DNA of 64,000 bases from Austropuccinia psidii (GCA_023105745.1 JALGQZ010000001.1:46623662-46687661), one strand, 5' to 3'; positions 1 to 11,353 are shown, numbered from the stretch's first letter. The notes: generated by a model not told the origin, from the letters alone. Translations and numbers: made by a program.

Positions 1-3000
1 TCAAATTACAATTTCCTCTTTTAATTTGAGATTCTTTATTATTATTATTTTTTGGTAAGCTATATATTCTCATTTATTTTTCAATTTTGGAAAGGAATTT
101 TTCTCTATTATTGATTTTTCTTTGATTTCTTTTGCTATTTGCTTCAATTTTCTTAATTTTTGGAAATGTTTCTGAAGATTTTCTAACTTTATCTTTTGCT
201 TTGTATTTTTATATTTGTATAATTTAGTTTTTGTTATTTGTCTTACTCTTTTGATTACCTTTGAATTTTAATTTTTGTTGGTGTTCATTTTAGAATTTCT
301 TACTTCTGAATAAGTTTTTTTTTGCAATTTTCTTAAGTTTGAATCTTTCATAAATTCTATGTTAAATTGGTTTTTTTATTTGTTATTTTTTAACATTTCA
401 TTTTTTCATTTTCTATTTATATTTCTATTCTTATTTTTTTGTTTTTTGTTTTTGTTTTTCTTTTTATTTTTTTAATTGTTTTTTTCTAAATTTATTATTT
501 TTTTGGGTGGGTGCAAATAATTCAATTCAATGTAGAAACACTAATTTGGAGTATTTGAACCCCAGTAAAAAAAATTAAAAAAAAAGCAAAAAGAAGTCAA
601 ACAAAAAAAATCAAAAAAAAAGAAAAGAAACAATTAAAAAAGAAATAAAAAATAAAATCTTAAGAAAACAAAATGATAAAATAATATAATAATACATTAA
701 CAAGTTAACAAAATGAAAAAGAGAAGGAAAGAGAAATACAAAAATCAACAAGAAAATAAGCAAGATCAAAAAAATTCAAAAATTCAAAAAAAAAACAAGA
801 GTGAGAGAATAAGAAAATTAAAATTCAAAAATAGTAAGGGAAGAAGTTACAAAAACACATACACAAGTTAAAATCATCATTTTTGTTGGAATCATATTGG
901 TCAAGTAGGGAAATCAAATCACAAAAAATCAGAGAAAAAGAAAATAACCATAAAAATACAAATAATGCGACTTAAATAATAAAATTATTGAAAATATTTT
1001 AAGAACATAGTATAGCACTCTCATGTAGTAATTTGTACATATATCAAAAAAATAATGCTTTACATAAGAAATCCTGGGGGATCAAAATATATTGAAAACA
1101 AAATTGACTCAGGTTTTGATTGTTATATTTTAACATCATTGAAGGATGTTTAAAGATGCTAAACCACACAATATATTACCATTTCTGAAATTATTGATAA
1201 GATGTTACAGGATATCTTTGTGAAATAATTTAAGCCATTGTTATTTTTCAGTTATCTGAACAAATAGCCTCTGACATACACTTAGGAGGCTTTAAATTCA
1301 GGAATGTATATGGGGAATGGATTAAGAACTAATTACACATCCAATTTATTCCCAGCTTCACTATAAGCCAAATGTTGCAAGCCAGTTGGACAAAGGTTTG
1401 AGCCAGTATTGAATGGAGTTGAAGTTAAGTTTTTTCCAAAGCTGAAAAAAAAAGAAAATTATCCAGAAAAAGGCCTGTAAAAGCCATTTTTTAACATGAT
1501 TACTTCTGGCGGCTGAAATAGTTTGTATATTAATAAAACATGTTTACTACTCAGAAGTATATTTTACAAAGTTCAAGAGAAATTCAAACGGAACTCTGAT
1601 TCTCTTTTAATATGATATCTGAAGAGATTATACCCAGTGCTTTTATAAACATAAGAAATTTCTATAAGATTACAAACTTTTACATAGAGACATTTATGAC
1701 AATATTACTTACACAAATCTTGAAAAATCTTTCTCTTAAAGTATTCTTCACATAAATTTTGTTTAAAGCTCGGAAGATAGGAAGTGGATTTCTTATCATT
1801 AAAAACTTTATTCTCAGTAGGATGCATAAAAAATAATGGTTTCAACAATTGACTTAAATTACTTTTATTTTTTCTTTTCTCAATCAAAACAAAAAAAGGG
1901 CATATATTATAACAATGAAGCTTTTTTAAATCTTCACCATTATGGAATAAATGTTTTGAAACAAAAAATTAATTTAAAGAGGGAATCAAATTGGGTTTTT
2001 GTCTATATGGAAACATAATTTAGTCTGGACCAAATGTATACATCAGAGATTATGTTTTTCAGATTAAAATAATAAATATTTGGAAGAATAGAAAGCAAGA
2101 ATTATTCACTGAAGGAAGAGAATACCAATTGTTATTGAAATTCTTGAGGTCTAGTATTGAATATATGAGAGGAATACATATATTATGGACAAATTTCAAA
2201 ACCTAATCTTGTAACCAACTATAATTCAGAAAGAGATGTAAGCTTAGATATGTATTTAACTAAATAATCCTGACAAAAATTTCTATTTAAAAGGAAAATT
2301 CAAAAATTCCAAGAGAAATAAATAACTCAAACATTATTGGCCAATTTCTTTTGAGGGGATGAATAAATGGGGTATTATTGTTTCTAGCGCTCACTAAGTC
2401 CATTGAGCTATATTAATTTAAAAAGTGATTATCTCTTAATATACTCTTTATTTTCCGGAAAGAGAGAAAAAACAGTTTAAAAGCTTTCTGAATGTAACCA
2501 CACTTGAAGGGTATCAATCCTTCAAGATAACTGCAAAAAGAATTTGTGTAATAAATTATTCCCAACCTTTTAGGTTGAAGCAATACATATAATGCCATAA
2601 ATATTTTAAATTAAAGAATTAAATGAGCTTATTGGAAGAGATTAGCTTCACCACCAGTTTGAGATTATTAAAATATAAAAATAACATAAATTCAGGTTTC
2701 TTAAATAAATAATAATCAGTAAAAGTTTCATAAAGGTATTTCAAAGGAAGGTTTCAAATTAAGTATATTAGTATCACCCCAATATAAAAGATTTATGTTT
2801 GAGTATTGTTGTGAATTTCTTGATCCAGTGCCAAATAGTCATAATAGAAATTAAATTTATATGATAACTAATTGAGTTTTGGAAGGTGTTAATTCTTTTG
2901 GTTTCAATTAGATCCTAACGTAAATATAAAAGTGAATTTATTTTTTCAAATACATATCCACACTTGATAGATAGACTTTTTAAAACCAAAATGATAATTA

Positions 3001-4138
3001 TGAATTATAAATTTGAATGATTGCACTTGATTTTGAAATTATCAGAGGAATCAGAATCAAAAATGTATTTTAAAATCAATTCAAAACTTTATTTTGAGAG
3101 AAATAATTTCCTTTGGAAAAATAATAATTAGAAAATTCAAAACACTTATCATGAAAGTTAATTTCATTTACATCATGACATCCCCCAATTGTCACTTAAA
3201 TCTAAAAAACCTTGAAAATTGATAGCTGATTTTGATATTATGCAGAGCTAAGTAAAAATCCTCAATCCAAATAATGTTCTTGTTCATATGAGGAATTGAA
3301 ATCATAATTTTAAAATAATAAAATTGTTCTTTTGATAATCTGTAAAAATCACCATAACCTTACTTATTTCTTACTTTAGTACCAAAAATTAAGAACCTCA
3401 GTTAAAATTCATTTCTTGAAAATGAGAGATATAATGAATGATTGGTCAATAATATCCTCCGTATTATGTAACTGAAATTTAATGATATATTCCTATGAAG
3501 TAGTTCATTTTGGAACAGCTGGGTATGTTATATTTTATTTGAGAAGTAAAGAAATTAATTTTGAGAAATAAGGGACTCAGGTTACTTCTCTCATGCAAAA
3601 AAGGTGTCACAGTGAGTATATCTTTAATTTTGGGAAATTCAAAAACATTTCTCCTCAATTATTGAAGAAAACAATGGGAATCAGGGATAAGAGAAAGCAA
3701 GAAGTGTACTAAGTGAATGATTTTGAGAAATATTTGTTTTGAACTTAATATCCACAAGAAATTTACAAAATTGTCCCCAGTGGTCAAAGAAGGTAATGAT
3801 GTACTTTAATTTGTTTCTAATATCTGGAAATCAAGATAAAGTATTAATTTGGGACAAAGTAAAAACTTAACTTAAAAATATTGGTTTTCTTTGTGAGTGA
3901 TCAAGATTTATGATGAGGAATTATATGAAGATTATTGATTTGATTTATATACATTCAAGGTTGGAAATATTGTGATGGAATTGCAAAATTGGAAGAGAAA
4001 CAGAAAGTAAATAGTTCAATTGGTTTTATATGATGTATTTATGAATCTTGAGAATACGGCTTGGAAGATGCCCAAATAATAATAGAAAGTTAGAGCCCAG
4101 TATGAATCAAGTTGGAAGCTGAATTGGACCTGCTACCC
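1..4138. other. AT-rich non-coding DNA
   Basis: No open frame longer than about 60 codons and no recognisable protein or RNA gene was seen on either strand. The first ~530 bases are strongly T-rich on the plus strand, and about 560-850 is strongly A-rich. The remainder is plain AT-rich sequence, probably decayed repeat DNA. Confidence 0.6.
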
Positions 4139-4610
4139 CTGTTGATGTGGATAGATTTTTTTCATGGTGATTGTTTTATCATTGCTATAAAGCAATTTTC
4201 ATCTCTTAAATCCACAATTAATCTAACAAATTAATCTACCAATTATCTACAAGGTATTATTGGTGTATTAGTGAGTGTTTTCACTTAGTTCTTAAAGTTT
4301 TTATCTAGTAATAGTATTCTTCAAGAATTAACTTTATAATTATTCTTGAAAAATATTATTATAAATTCAAATAGTTTATATTATTTTAATAAGAAGTTTT
4401 ATTATTAAGTATGTCTGGTCATTAATTCTTGTAGACAATTACTGCTTGCTGTTATAATCACTAATATTTTATACCAAGTAAAAGAAATAATTAAGTGATT
4501 AATTATTTCATTTTGGTTATAATAAATTTATTCATTATATTTCATAAGAAAAATCATAGTACTTTCAATTAATAGTAATCCTATCAACAGTTTCATAGAC
4601 AAATCTTATA
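4139..4610 (+). repeat. 3' end of an old LTR (family 5 type)
   Basis: This stretch aligns by eye with the last ~470 bases of the solo LTR at 31238-33160. Shared blocks include TTCTTGTAGACAATTACTGC, a run of AAGAAATAATT, and the terminal CATAGACAAATCTTATA-like end. The upstream part of the LTR is not recognisable. It abuts the protease remnant of the old Gypsy copy that starts at 4611. Confidence 0.6.
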
Positions 4611-4753
4611 TCAATCCCAATGAATGATCTTCAAGCCAAAGTAAATTTGGACACAAGGAAATTTTTTTCTTGTGTGGGAAAAGACTACCTTCAAGTGATA
4701 CTTACCCATTGGGAAAACTATATATTACCAATAGAGGGTCCAAAATTTAGTAG
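4611..4753 (+). pseudogene. Old Gypsy copy G4, protease fragment (part 1 of 3)
   Basis: The translated stretch from 4620 resembles the aspartic-protease region of families 2 and 3 (their [13 protein letters not shown]). Here the active site reads LDTRKFFSCVG, so the catalytic D-T-G triad is lost. The fragment stops at AGTAG (4749-4753), the target site of the family 1 element, and resumes at 13958 with a second AGTAG. It is a dead relic that predates the insertion. Confidence 0.75.
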
Positions 4754-5530
4754 TGTCACAGCCAAGGAGGCAGGGGCATTACCAATCATCTTCAACAATC
4801 ATTACCTCATTGGTACCCTTCAAAACCCAATCAGCAACAATCATTATTTCATGGATACCCTTCAAAACCCAATCAGCAAGGGGGTTTCATTCTACATTCT
4901 CCAAATACAGTTTCAGACCTCAATACAGTTTCATACAGGCAAGACCCAAATACAGGATTCACCAAATAAAGGCCTTTCATCAATACAGGCGCAAATACCT
5001 GTATTGACTGTATAACCTGTATTGGATTCACCAATACAGGATTTAATCCCACATACAACTTCTTCCAGCATACAGGCCAGTATCTTAACACTCAAACTCC
5101 AAGGCTGGTATTTCTCACATATACCAGCCCCTCTTCATCCGCCTGGGGGTTTTTCCCCCAGTTAATTAAAATATTGGATTTATTATTTAATATTATTTTA
5201 TTTCTCATTTAAGAAATATTATTTTATTATTTATTAAGTTAGTCTTTGCCTTCCCTCACCTGTTCAGTAGAGTCCTGGTGGCCATATCCTTTATTAATCC
5301 TTTTCTCTTTTCTGAACAGGTTGAAACAGTGGTACAGGATTATTTGTGGTTGGCTCTTTATTATTGCTTTTGTTTTTTCTCTGTTATCTTTTATGCTTAT
5401 TATTTCATGACTAGGAATTTATCCTCTTACTCTATTACTCTTATCATTTGAGTACTCTTCTGAGCCCTCCATAAGTAAGTCTGTTCACTGAGTGCCAGGC
5501 CCTCTTCATTTTAGAAGATCCCCTGTGACA
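4754..5530 (+). repeat. Family 1 5' LTR
   Basis: It is 777 bp, starts TGTCACAGCC and ends CCCTGTGACA, and is matched by an equally long LTR at 13181. It contains a cluster of AATACAGG/CCTGTATT motifs in both orientations (about 4900-5075), then two perfect hairpins at 5103-5161 that are conserved in the related LTR at 36601. Confidence 0.95.
5103..5173 (+). promoter_or_regulatory. Twin hairpins and predicted transcript start of family 1
   Basis: Hairpin 1 pairs GGCTGGTA (5103-5110) with TACCAGCC (5122-5129). Its loop contains CATATA, about 40 bases upstream of the proposed start. Hairpin 2 is CTGGGGGTTTTTCCCCCAG (5143-5161). Directly overlapping its end, AGTTAATTAAAATA (5160-5173) is exactly complementary to the bases just inside the LTR. 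Complementarity of this kind marks the 5' end of the RNA in the self-priming element Tf1. The transcript start near 5160 is therefore an inference. Confidence 0.55.
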
Positions 5531-5531
5531 T

Positions 5532-5545
5532 TATTTTAATTAACT
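5532..5545 (+). promoter_or_regulatory. Family 1 primer-binding site (self-primer type)
   Basis: TATTTTAATTAACT begins one base after the 5' LTR, where the primer-binding site must lie. It has no TGG start, so it does not look like a tRNA 3' end complement. It is perfectly complementary over 14 bases to 5160-5173 inside the same LTR. Confidence 0.6.
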
Positions 5546-6311
5546 CATAATTGCTTCTTTTTCTTTCATTCATTTTATTCATTTATCTCATTCTTCAATT
5601 ATGATTTTTTCATGATTTTATGATTTTTTATGATTTTTATGATTTTTCTCTCTTATCAATTTTCATCTCATTCATTTTATTCAAATTAAAATTGATTCTC
5701 TTTCTCATTTCAAAAATTCTGCTGACCATTTAACTTTATTCTTTATCATTCTCATTTATCTTTTTGTCTGAATTCAGGTTTTTATCAGGTTATTTGAGTG
5801 GAATTATTTGGGTTAATTGATTCATCATTCAGGGATTTTATTGATTTGGGGTATTCAGTGATTTTGATTTTGAAATTTCTCAGGATTATTGATTGATTGA
5901 TTGATTCCTCAAGACATTGATTTCACCTCAAGATTTTGAATTGACTTTGACTTATTTGATTTGATTGACTTGATTTGATTCTTCAAGATACCTGATTTAT
6001 CCTCAAGAATTGATTTGAATTTGATTCCTCAAGAAAATTGAGTTGAGCTTGAAGATATTGATTGAATTCCTCAAGACTTAATTGATTTGATTTTGAATTG
6101 ACTTGATTTACTTGATTTGACTTACTGATTGAAATTGATTATTCATAAGAATTTGACTTTGTCATATTCACTCTTCAAGATTTATTCATAGTGATTCACT
6201 TCAAGACTATTGATTGATTCCTCAAGTTCATCAAGATTCTCATTTGATTGTTTTGGTAAAGCCTTATTTTATTCAAAGTATCATCAAGTTTTCATTCATT
6301 ATTCTTTCATT
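5546..6311 (+). other. Family 1 5' leader with imperfect repeats
   Basis: This non-coding leader lies between the primer-binding site and gag. From about 5880 it is built from short degenerate repeats of the type TTGATTCCTCAAGA mixed with TTGATTTGA. No gene was seen in it. Confidence 0.6.
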
Positions 6312-7670
6312 ATGCCAGTTAAACATAGCCCACCAGCCAAGAATACAAGATCCCAGAGACATCAAGCTGTTCTCACTCCTACACCAAGGGCTCCTCTTGA
6401 CCGCACACCATCAGTTCATCAACTGAGTGCAAATTTGGACAGAGGACCACCAATGGAAGGAGCAGCACCCTCCAGAAGAGGAGGTGTGAAGTCTAGAAGA
6501 TCAAGATCATTGTCTGGACTATTGGGTGGTTATCCTGGTGTTTCTCAAGGGCCTAGAAGTAGATTGGGGGAAGCTGAAGATGAGGAGGGGGAGGAGTCTG
6601 TGGAAGAGGAAAAATCTGAGGAGACTGAAGTGGCGTCTGCCTTGGCAGGTGCTCCTGAAGCTCCTGAGGCTCCAAATCTAGCCCTTTCTAATCAACCTTC
6701 TGTCTCTCAAGCTGAACCAAATTTCCTCAAGATGATGGAGCAAATGACTCAGTTTATGGGACAACTCACTCAAGCAGTTGCCCCAAGGGACACTTCAAAA
6801 GTCCCTGCATTCAAGACTCCATCAATGAAGGCACCTGATTCTTTTGATGGTACTAAAGCTCATAAATTGAGAGGATTCATTCAATCCTGTCAATTAATCT
6901 TTCATAATGACCCAGCAAACTTCTTCTCTGACAGGAAGAAGGTGCTTTACTCAACTTCTTTTCTTACTGGTAGAGCTGGAAAATGGATTGAACCTTACCT
7001 CTCAAATATCTCCAATGAAGACCCATCTTATCTCCTCAATAACTGGAAGTTGTTTGAAACCCAGTTATTCACTCTGTTTGGTGATCCCAATGAATTCAGA
7101 AACGCTGAACAAGAGTTGGACAATTTGAGGATGAGGGAAAGTGGTCAAGTTTCCTTGTACATAGCTGATTTCAGAAGTTTAATGTCAAGAATTGGAGACT
7201 GGGGGGAAAGGGCCTATATTCATGTGTATAGAAGAGGCTTGGCATCAAGATTGTTGGACCAATTGGCTTCTCACCCTGGAACTTTTGATAGCCTTCAAGA
7301 ACTCATGGATATCACCTTGGAATTAGATACCAGGTACCATGAGAGGCAGAAGGAAAAGGGCAGTCATCAAAAGAAGAAGCCTCCAATCCGTGGATCCAAC
7401 TCCTCCAAGCCTCCTCAAAGTTCATCATCAAAGAAGCCTTATCACAAGAAGAATAAGAAGGGGAAGAATTTTCAAGTGTCCAAAGACAAGCCTCATACTG
7501 CTCTCCTCAATAAGGACAACAAATTAATTGGTTCTGAAAAGGAGAGGAGGATTAAAGAAGGCTTGTGCAATTATTGTGGTGGTAAACACCCATTTGAAAA
7601 ATGCTTCAAGAGGCCTGAAAATAGGCAAGGGTCATCAAAAGGCTTCCCTAGCAAGCAGGGAAAAGCCTGA
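6312..7670 (+). CDS. gag: Family 1 Gag (capsid-nucleocapsid)
   Basis: Structural protein that would assemble the virus-like particle packaging the element's RNA. The open frame extends up to 6210, but the ATG at 6312 (MPVKHSPPAKN) is preferred because the codons before it read like untranslated leader; it gives 452 residues. A basic, proline-rich N-terminus is followed by an acidic stretch, then a retrotransposon capsid domain (about residues 165-345, with the typical F-G-D-P-N motif). A lysine-rich linker leads to a zinc knuckle near the C-terminus (CNYCGGKHPFEKC), spaced C-x2-C-x3-H-x4-C, one residue shorter than the common form. The frame is intact. The stop at 7668-7670 is preceded by a -1 frameshift signal leading into pol. 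Confidence 0.9.
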   Translation: MPVKHSPPAKNTRSQRHQAVLTPTPRAPLDRTPSVHQLSANLDRGPPMEGAAPSRRGGVKSRRSRSLSGLLGGYPGVSQGPRSRLGEAEDEEGEESVEEEKSEETEVASALAGAPEAPEAPNLALSNQPSVSQAEPNFLKMMEQMTQFMGQLTQAVAPRDTSKVPAFKTPSMKAPDSFDGTKAHKLRGFIQSCQLIFHNDPANFFSDRKKVLYSTSFLTGRAGKWIEPYLSNISNEDPSYLLNNWKLFETQLFTLFGDPNEFRNAEQELDNLRMRESGQVSLYIADFRSLMSRIGDWGERAYIHVYRRGLASRLLDQLASHPGTFDSLQELMDITLELDTRYHERQKEKGSHQKKKPPIRGSNSSKPPQSSSSKKPYHKKNKKGKNFQVSKDKPHTALLNKDNKLIGSEKERRIKEGLCNYCGGKHPFEKCFKRPENRQGSSKGFPSKQGKA

Positions 7671-7703
7671 GTGGGAATCATGATGTGTTCAATGGTTCTC
7701 ACT
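7658..7703 (+). promoter_or_regulatory. Programmed -1 frameshift signal between gag and pol
   Basis: The heptamer GGGAAAA (7658-7664) sits in the gag frame as G GGA AAA, a textbook X XXY YYZ slippery site, two codons before the gag stop. After a 5-base spacer, 7670-7681 can pair with 7692-7703 in a 12-bp stem (two G-U pairs) around a 10-base loop. A -1 slip enters the protease frame, which is open across the gag stop. Confidence 0.7.
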
Positions 7704-9141
7704 TATTTCCTTCAAGAGCACAATTGTGCACTCTGAATACTAGTGTCAAGAAATCTTTAAAATTTCTTATTTTTTCTTCAATCTCTGATATTTTTTATAG
7801 TATTCTCATTGATTCTGGTGCTACAAACTCCTTTATTGCAAAGAATTTTGTTCTCAAGTACTCATTGACCATGTCAGAGCTCCCTGAAAATATTCCTCTT
7901 TTCATTCTGGATTCTATGAATCCACTTCCCTGTTCATCACCCATTATACCAAGTGGGTTGTTGATTTACCTTCCTTCCCAAGCTTTGAATGTGATTTCTT
8001 TATGCTAGATTCACCCAAGGGAGAAGACCTAATATTGGGCTATGATTTTCTTTACCATTTTAATCCCATTATTGATTGGAAAAATGGATTGATCACCTAT
8101 GATTCTAGTCATAAGGATTCTAGTGGTATTATTTCTTCTACTAGTAATGACTTATCCACTGCTGTCAACAGTGTTGCTCTGGTTGGTGAACTTAAGACAC
8201 CTTCCTTTCCTCCTTCTGTCCATAACCCCTCTACTTTTCCCTCTCAGTCATTACTTCCATTAAGAGATGAAGTCTTCAAGGAGATAAAGGATGTTGGAGA
8301 AGATGTTGCTATATCTTCACTTCATCTCTTTCAAGGGGATATGGACCTTCCTCCTTTATCTTTTCATGCCTCCCTGGAGGAGCAGTGGGATGAGAAGGAA
8401 GAGCCAGAAGAGATTGAAACTGTGCTGAAGGTAGTCCCTCCTGTTTATCACAAAGATTTGGATGTATTCTCCAAAGTGAAAGCAGAGAAACTTCCTCCAC
8501 ACCGTGCCTGTGATCATCATATCGAACTGGAGGGTCTTCTACCTCCAGTTGGTGTTATCCACTCTTTATCAAAGAATGAGTCAGAAACACTACAGGCCTA
8601 CATTTCAGAGAATGTAGAGAAAGGTTTCATCGGACCAAGCTCCTCCTCAACAGGAGCACCTGTCCTTTTTGTTAAGAAAAAGGATGGTGGTCTTCGTTTG
8701 TGTGTTGACTACCGCAAACTTAATGCTGTCACTAGGAAGAGCAGGTATCCTGTTCCTCCAATGAATCAGCTTCTTACCGTCTTTAACGGTGCTACTATCT
8801 TTTCCAAGATAGATCTGCATGGTGCTTACAATCTCCTGAGAATCAAAGAGGGGGATGAGAATTTAACTGCCTTTAGAACCAAATATGGCAGTTATGAGTA
8901 TTTGGTTATGCCATTTGGCTTAACCAATGCTCCAGCTTCATTCCAAAATCTTGTGAATGATATCTTTGCAGATTATTTGTATATTTTTGTTGTAGTGTAC
9001 TTAGATGATATTATGGTCTTCTCTAGCTCTTTGGATGAACATGTTAAACATGTGGCCTCTGTTCTCCAAAGACTGAGAGACAATAATTTTTTTGCTAAAG
9101 CCTCCAAGTGTGGAATACTTGGGCTATGTTGTTTCAAGTGA
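7671..9141 (+). pseudogene. pol: Family 1 pol: protease and reverse transcriptase
   Basis: The first part of the Pol polyprotein is read in the -1 frame relative to gag. The aspartic protease active site is LIDSGATNSF (about 7805-7835). A one-base frame change near 7990 separates it from the next segment (8002-9141), which holds the protease C-terminus (LGYDFLYHF) and the reverse transcriptase with FSKIDLHGAYN and the catalytic YLDDIMVF box (about 8998-9021). The frame breaks near 9105. There, comparison with 28183-28219 shows 20 bases missing. Confidence 0.85.
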
Positions 9142-9855
9142 TGGTCTCAAGATGGATTCTTCAAAGGTTAAACAAATCCTCAATTGGCCTCAGCCCAAGA
9201 ACATCAAGGCCCTCCAATCTTTTCTTGGCTTTGCCAACTTTTATTGTCGTTTCATTAAAAATTATTCCAAAAAAATCTCTGCTCTCACTCTCCTCCTTAA
9301 AAAAGATTCTCCCTTTATCTTCAATGAGGAAGCTCTTAGTCAGTTTCAGATACTCAAAGAAGCTTTCACCACTGCTCCTATTCTCTATCATTTTAATCCT
9401 TCTCTACCAACTATTGTAGAGACCGATGCTTCTGATTATGCATTGGTTGCTGTACTGACTCAGGAAAGCATCCCATTGCATTTGATAGTCGCAAGCTCTT
9501 ACCAGCTGAACTCAACTATGAAATTCATGAAAAGGAACTCCTTGGCATAGTTTGGGCTCTCAAGCGCTGGAGAGCTTTTCTCCTTTCTCTTTCTGATTCC
9601 TTTGAGGTCTTGACAGACCATTGTTCCCTTCAGTATTTTATGTCCTCTAAAGTCCTTACTCGTCGTCAAGCCCATTGGGCAGAATTTCTATCTGAATTTT
9701 ACTTTATCATCACTTACCGCCCAGGCAGGCTGGCCACTTTACCAGATGCCTTGTCACGTCGGGACGACGTGTACCCAGAGAGGGGGGTGGATTTCATCAG
9801 CAAGAATCCTCAAAATTTTCATCAAGTTCTCAAGAAAAATGAAATTCAAGAGTAA
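9105..9855 (+). pseudogene. pol: Family 1 pol: RT connection and RNase H
   Basis: The RT thumb/connection (EYLGYVVSSDGLKM, then LGFANFYCRFI) leads to the RNase H domain with the first catalytic aspartate in ETDASDYAL and the later DALSRRDD motif (about 9748-9771). The frame changes near 9465. Here the second copy (28540-28580) has 13 extra bases, so this is a deletion. A stop (TAA, 9853-9855) and a further frame change near 9880 precede the integrase. Confidence 0.8.
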
Positions 9856-11353
9856 CAATTCTTGTCAATTAAAGTTGATGTTTTTTTCAGATGTAGTTGA
9901 TCAAATTCAAAGACAAGTATGGCAAGACAAAGATTATAAGGAAATCCTCAAGAAATTAGCAAGAGGAGAATCAGTCCCAGACTATTCTCTTGAACCTCAA
10001 GCAAAATTATTATTGTTCAAAGATAGAGTAGTCATTCCAAGCAATCATGAAATTCAATTGGAAATTCTTCAAAAGCGTCATGACTCACCGTTGGCTGGCC
10101 ATCCTGGCCAGGAGAAGACCCTCAAGCTCATCAAGAGGGATTTTTATTGGGCTGGCATGAATCAAATCATCAAGGACTATGTGTCCTCATGTCAGCAATG
10201 TTCAAGAAACAAGAACATCCACCATAAGAAGCTTGGATTACTCAAGCCTCTTCAAATTCCATCTGGTCCTTGGAATTCTTTATCAATGGACTTTATCACT
10301 CAATTGCCCTTGTCAAGCAACTTTGATTCAATTTTAGTAGTTGTGGACAGATTTTAAAAAATGGCAATATTTATTCCAACTTATTGAGCAATCACGTCTT
10401 TGGACTTAGCTCAAATATTCATTAATCATGTCTTTTCCAAACATGGTCTTCCAATCAGTATTGTTAGTGATAGAGGTTCATTATTTGTTTCATCATTTTG
10501 GACTCAATTGTGTCAGCAGCTCAAGATATCAAGAGATCTTTCAACTGCCTTTCACCATGAAACAGATGGACAGACAGAGAGGGTAAATCAGATTCTAGAA
10601 CAGTATCTTTGGATGAATGTCAGTTACCATCAAGATGACTGGCACACCTGGCTCCCTCTGGCTGAATTTGCCTATAATAATGCAGAACATTCATCAACAA
10701 AACAGTCTCCATTTTTCACTATTTATGGAAGAAATCCCAGCTTTGATTCAATTCACATTTCTCAAGATACACCTGCTGGAAAGTTATCATCAAAACTCCA
10801 ATCAGTACAGCAAGTTGTCAAAGAAGAATTAGAGTCAGCAATAAAGCGTTTTAAGAAGTATGCAGATAGAAATAGAGAAATTCCACCTGATTTCCAACCT
10901 GGGGACAAAGTATGGCTAGCTTCCAAGAACATCAAGACAACAAGACCCACCAAAAAGCTTTCAGAAAGATGGTTGGGACCCTTTGAAGTTCTCAAGAAGA
11001 TTGGCAGCCATGCATATCACCTCAAGTTGCCTCAACAATGGAAGTCAGTTTGCCCTGTTTTCCATGTGTCCTTGTTAAAACCAGTAAAGCAATCAACTAT
11101 CCCAAATCGACACCAATTGCCACCACCTCCAGTAATAGTGGAAGAGCAAGAAGAATGGGAAGTGGCTCAGGTTCTGGACTCAAAACTCAAGAGAGGTTCA
11201 TTATGGTATTTAGTGGAGTGGAAAGGATTCAATGAAGACCCAGAAAGAACAACTTGGGAACCAGCTTCCAACCTTACCAACTCCCCAGACCTTGTCAAGG
11301 ATTTTCACACTTTGTATCCAGACAAGCCTGGCCCAAATGCCTCAAGAGTTTGA
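9856..11353 (+). pseudogene. pol: Family 1 pol: integrase and chromodomain
   Basis: The integrase joins the element's cDNA to host chromatin. The N-terminal H-H-C-C zinc domain ends in CQQCSRNK (about 10188-10211). The catalytic core has all three acidic residues: MDFITQ, VSDRGS and TDGQTER. Two stops fall inside the core (TAA 10355-10357 and TGA 10385-10387). The second copy has sense codons at both places. The C-terminus (about 11146-11340) is a chromodomain with the aromatic-rich core WYLVEWKGF and TTWEPASNL, which in chromoviruses directs integration to modified nucleosomes. The stop is at 11351-11353. Confidence 0.85.

Noticed and set aside
4873..5091. Short open frames on both strands inside the family 1 LTRs (repeated at 13237-13518)
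   Set aside because: They lie in non-coding LTR repeats, have no domain, and arise from the AATACAGG repeats.
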